Position numbers and translations under genes: made by a program. The notes below the pieces were generated by a model that saw only the letters and a program-made list of their open reading frames with translations, ran no database searches and had not been told where the DNA came from. A stretch of DNA of 64,000 nucleotides from Acidimicrobiales bacterium (GTDB taxonomy: Bacteria; Actinomycetota; Acidimicrobiia; Acidimicrobiales; Aldehydirespiratoraceae). The first letter of the stretch is position 1. The number at the start of each line of letters is the position of its first letter. The DNA is taken from positions 20,841 to 84,840 of the forward strand of contig JAQWMR010000004.1 in the NCBI GenBank assembly GCA_029246685.1. Reading direction: 5' to 3'. Positions 63,637 to 64,000 of the stretch are shown in pieces.

Positions 63637-64000
63637 TGCCTGAAGCCGCATCTGAAGCCGCCCTCGCCGTCGAGGGTGTTGGACACCGCTACGACAGCGA
63701 ACCCGTTCTGAGCGATGTTGATCTCACGGTGCGCCGCGGCGACGCGGTCGCCCTCCTCGGGCCGAGCGGCTGTGGCAAGACGACGCTTCTTCGGATTATC
63801 GCGGGACTTGAACGCCCCGCAGAGGGTTCAGTCCGCCTCGGCAATGCGCTAGTCGCAGCGGCGGACACATTTGTGCCGCCCGAGCGTCGACGGGTGGGGA
63901 TGGTCTTCCAAGACTGGGCGCTCTTCCCGCACATGTCTGTCGCAAAGAATGTGGCCTACGGGCTGCCGAGTAGCGAACGGTCCGGCCCCAGAGTCGGCGA
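63636..64000 (+). CDS. ABC transporter ATPase, Fe(III)/PotA-type (3' end outside window)
   Basis: The visible 121 residues contain Walker A GPSGCGKTT and the Q-loop region VFQDWALFPHMSVAKNVAYG, as in FbpC or PotA-type ATPases. The start overlaps the regulator stop (TGATG), so expression is coupled. Metal import is likely because of the neighbours, but the permease and binding protein lie beyond the edge. Confidence 0.85.
   Translation, partial: MPEAASEAALAVEGVGHRYDSEPVLSDVDLTVRRGDAVALLGPSGCGKTTLLRIIAGLERPAEGSVRLGNALVAAADTFVPPERRRVGMVFQDWALFPHMSVAKNVAYGLPSSERSGPRVG

Overview
The window is about 64 kb of high-GC chromosomal DNA from an actinobacterium. It is most likely a member of the Acidimicrobiia (Ilumatobacter-like) or a close relative. 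This placement is inferred from the high GC, the Ser/Thr-rich linkers behind lipoprotein and membrane segments, an F420-type luciferase-like oxidoreductase, a DtxR-family regulator, and the large number of short-chain dehydrogenases, CoA ligases, amidohydrolases and monooxygenases. No marker gene in the window fixes the genus. At least ten genes have a TAnnnT -10 hexamer only 6-8 nt before the start codon, so leaderless transcription looks common here.

Layout. (1) 1-7.7 kb: a fused branched-chain-type importer (permease plus two ATPases in one protein), a fused four-domain ABC exporter, a Rieske oxygenase and an SDR. The segment ends at a 46-bp 3' half of a tRNA-Gly gene followed by a strong hairpin terminator, which looks like the distal scar of an element integrated into tRNA-Gly. 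(2) 7.9-9.2 kb: a beta-glucosidase-family gene that has lost its 5' part. (3) 9.3-25.2 kb: a catabolic block with a Baeyer-Villiger monooxygenase, a cyclase-type hydrolase, SDRs, three amidohydrolases, a LivK-type binding lipoprotein, an acyl-CoA ligase, a thiolase-fold/DUF35 pair like the steroid side-chain aldolase, a quinone reductase and a diiron protein. (4) 25.4-29.3 kb: small enzymes, a LexA-type SOS box in front of a tiny coiled-coil protein, tRNA-Cys, tRNA-Val and chorismate mutase. (5) 29.8-48.8 kb: two GntR/UTRA regulators, isocitrate dehydrogenase kinase/phosphatase (aceK), citrate synthase, aconitase, a carboxyltransferase, a P450, an OafA-like acyltransferase and a sulfotransferase gene broken by a stop codon. 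(6) 48.8-56.2 kb: lipid genes (an acyltransferase and a reductase-HAD fusion) with a LarA-like protein and a divergent TetR with a perfect operator. (7) 56.2-61.3 kb: ddl and murF, then an eroded region with RCC1, cNMP-binding and HNH fragments, tRNA-Val and two overlapping small genes. (8) 61.3-64 kb: an iron or manganese homeostasis block with a frameshifted PPOX gene behind an iron-box-like site, a thioredoxin-like ferredoxin, a bacterioferritin-like protein, a DtxR-family regulator with altered metal ligands and an ABC ATPase that runs off the window.

How the genes work together. The catabolic block reads like uptake, CoA activation and oxidation of a carboxylated alicyclic or steroid-like substrate down to CoA thioesters. 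Citrate synthase, aconitase and AceK sit at the point where acetyl-CoA is divided between the TCA cycle and the glyoxylate shunt. Two of these three genes are next to a UTRA-domain regulator, and the acn and gltA promoters each overlap an inverted repeat.
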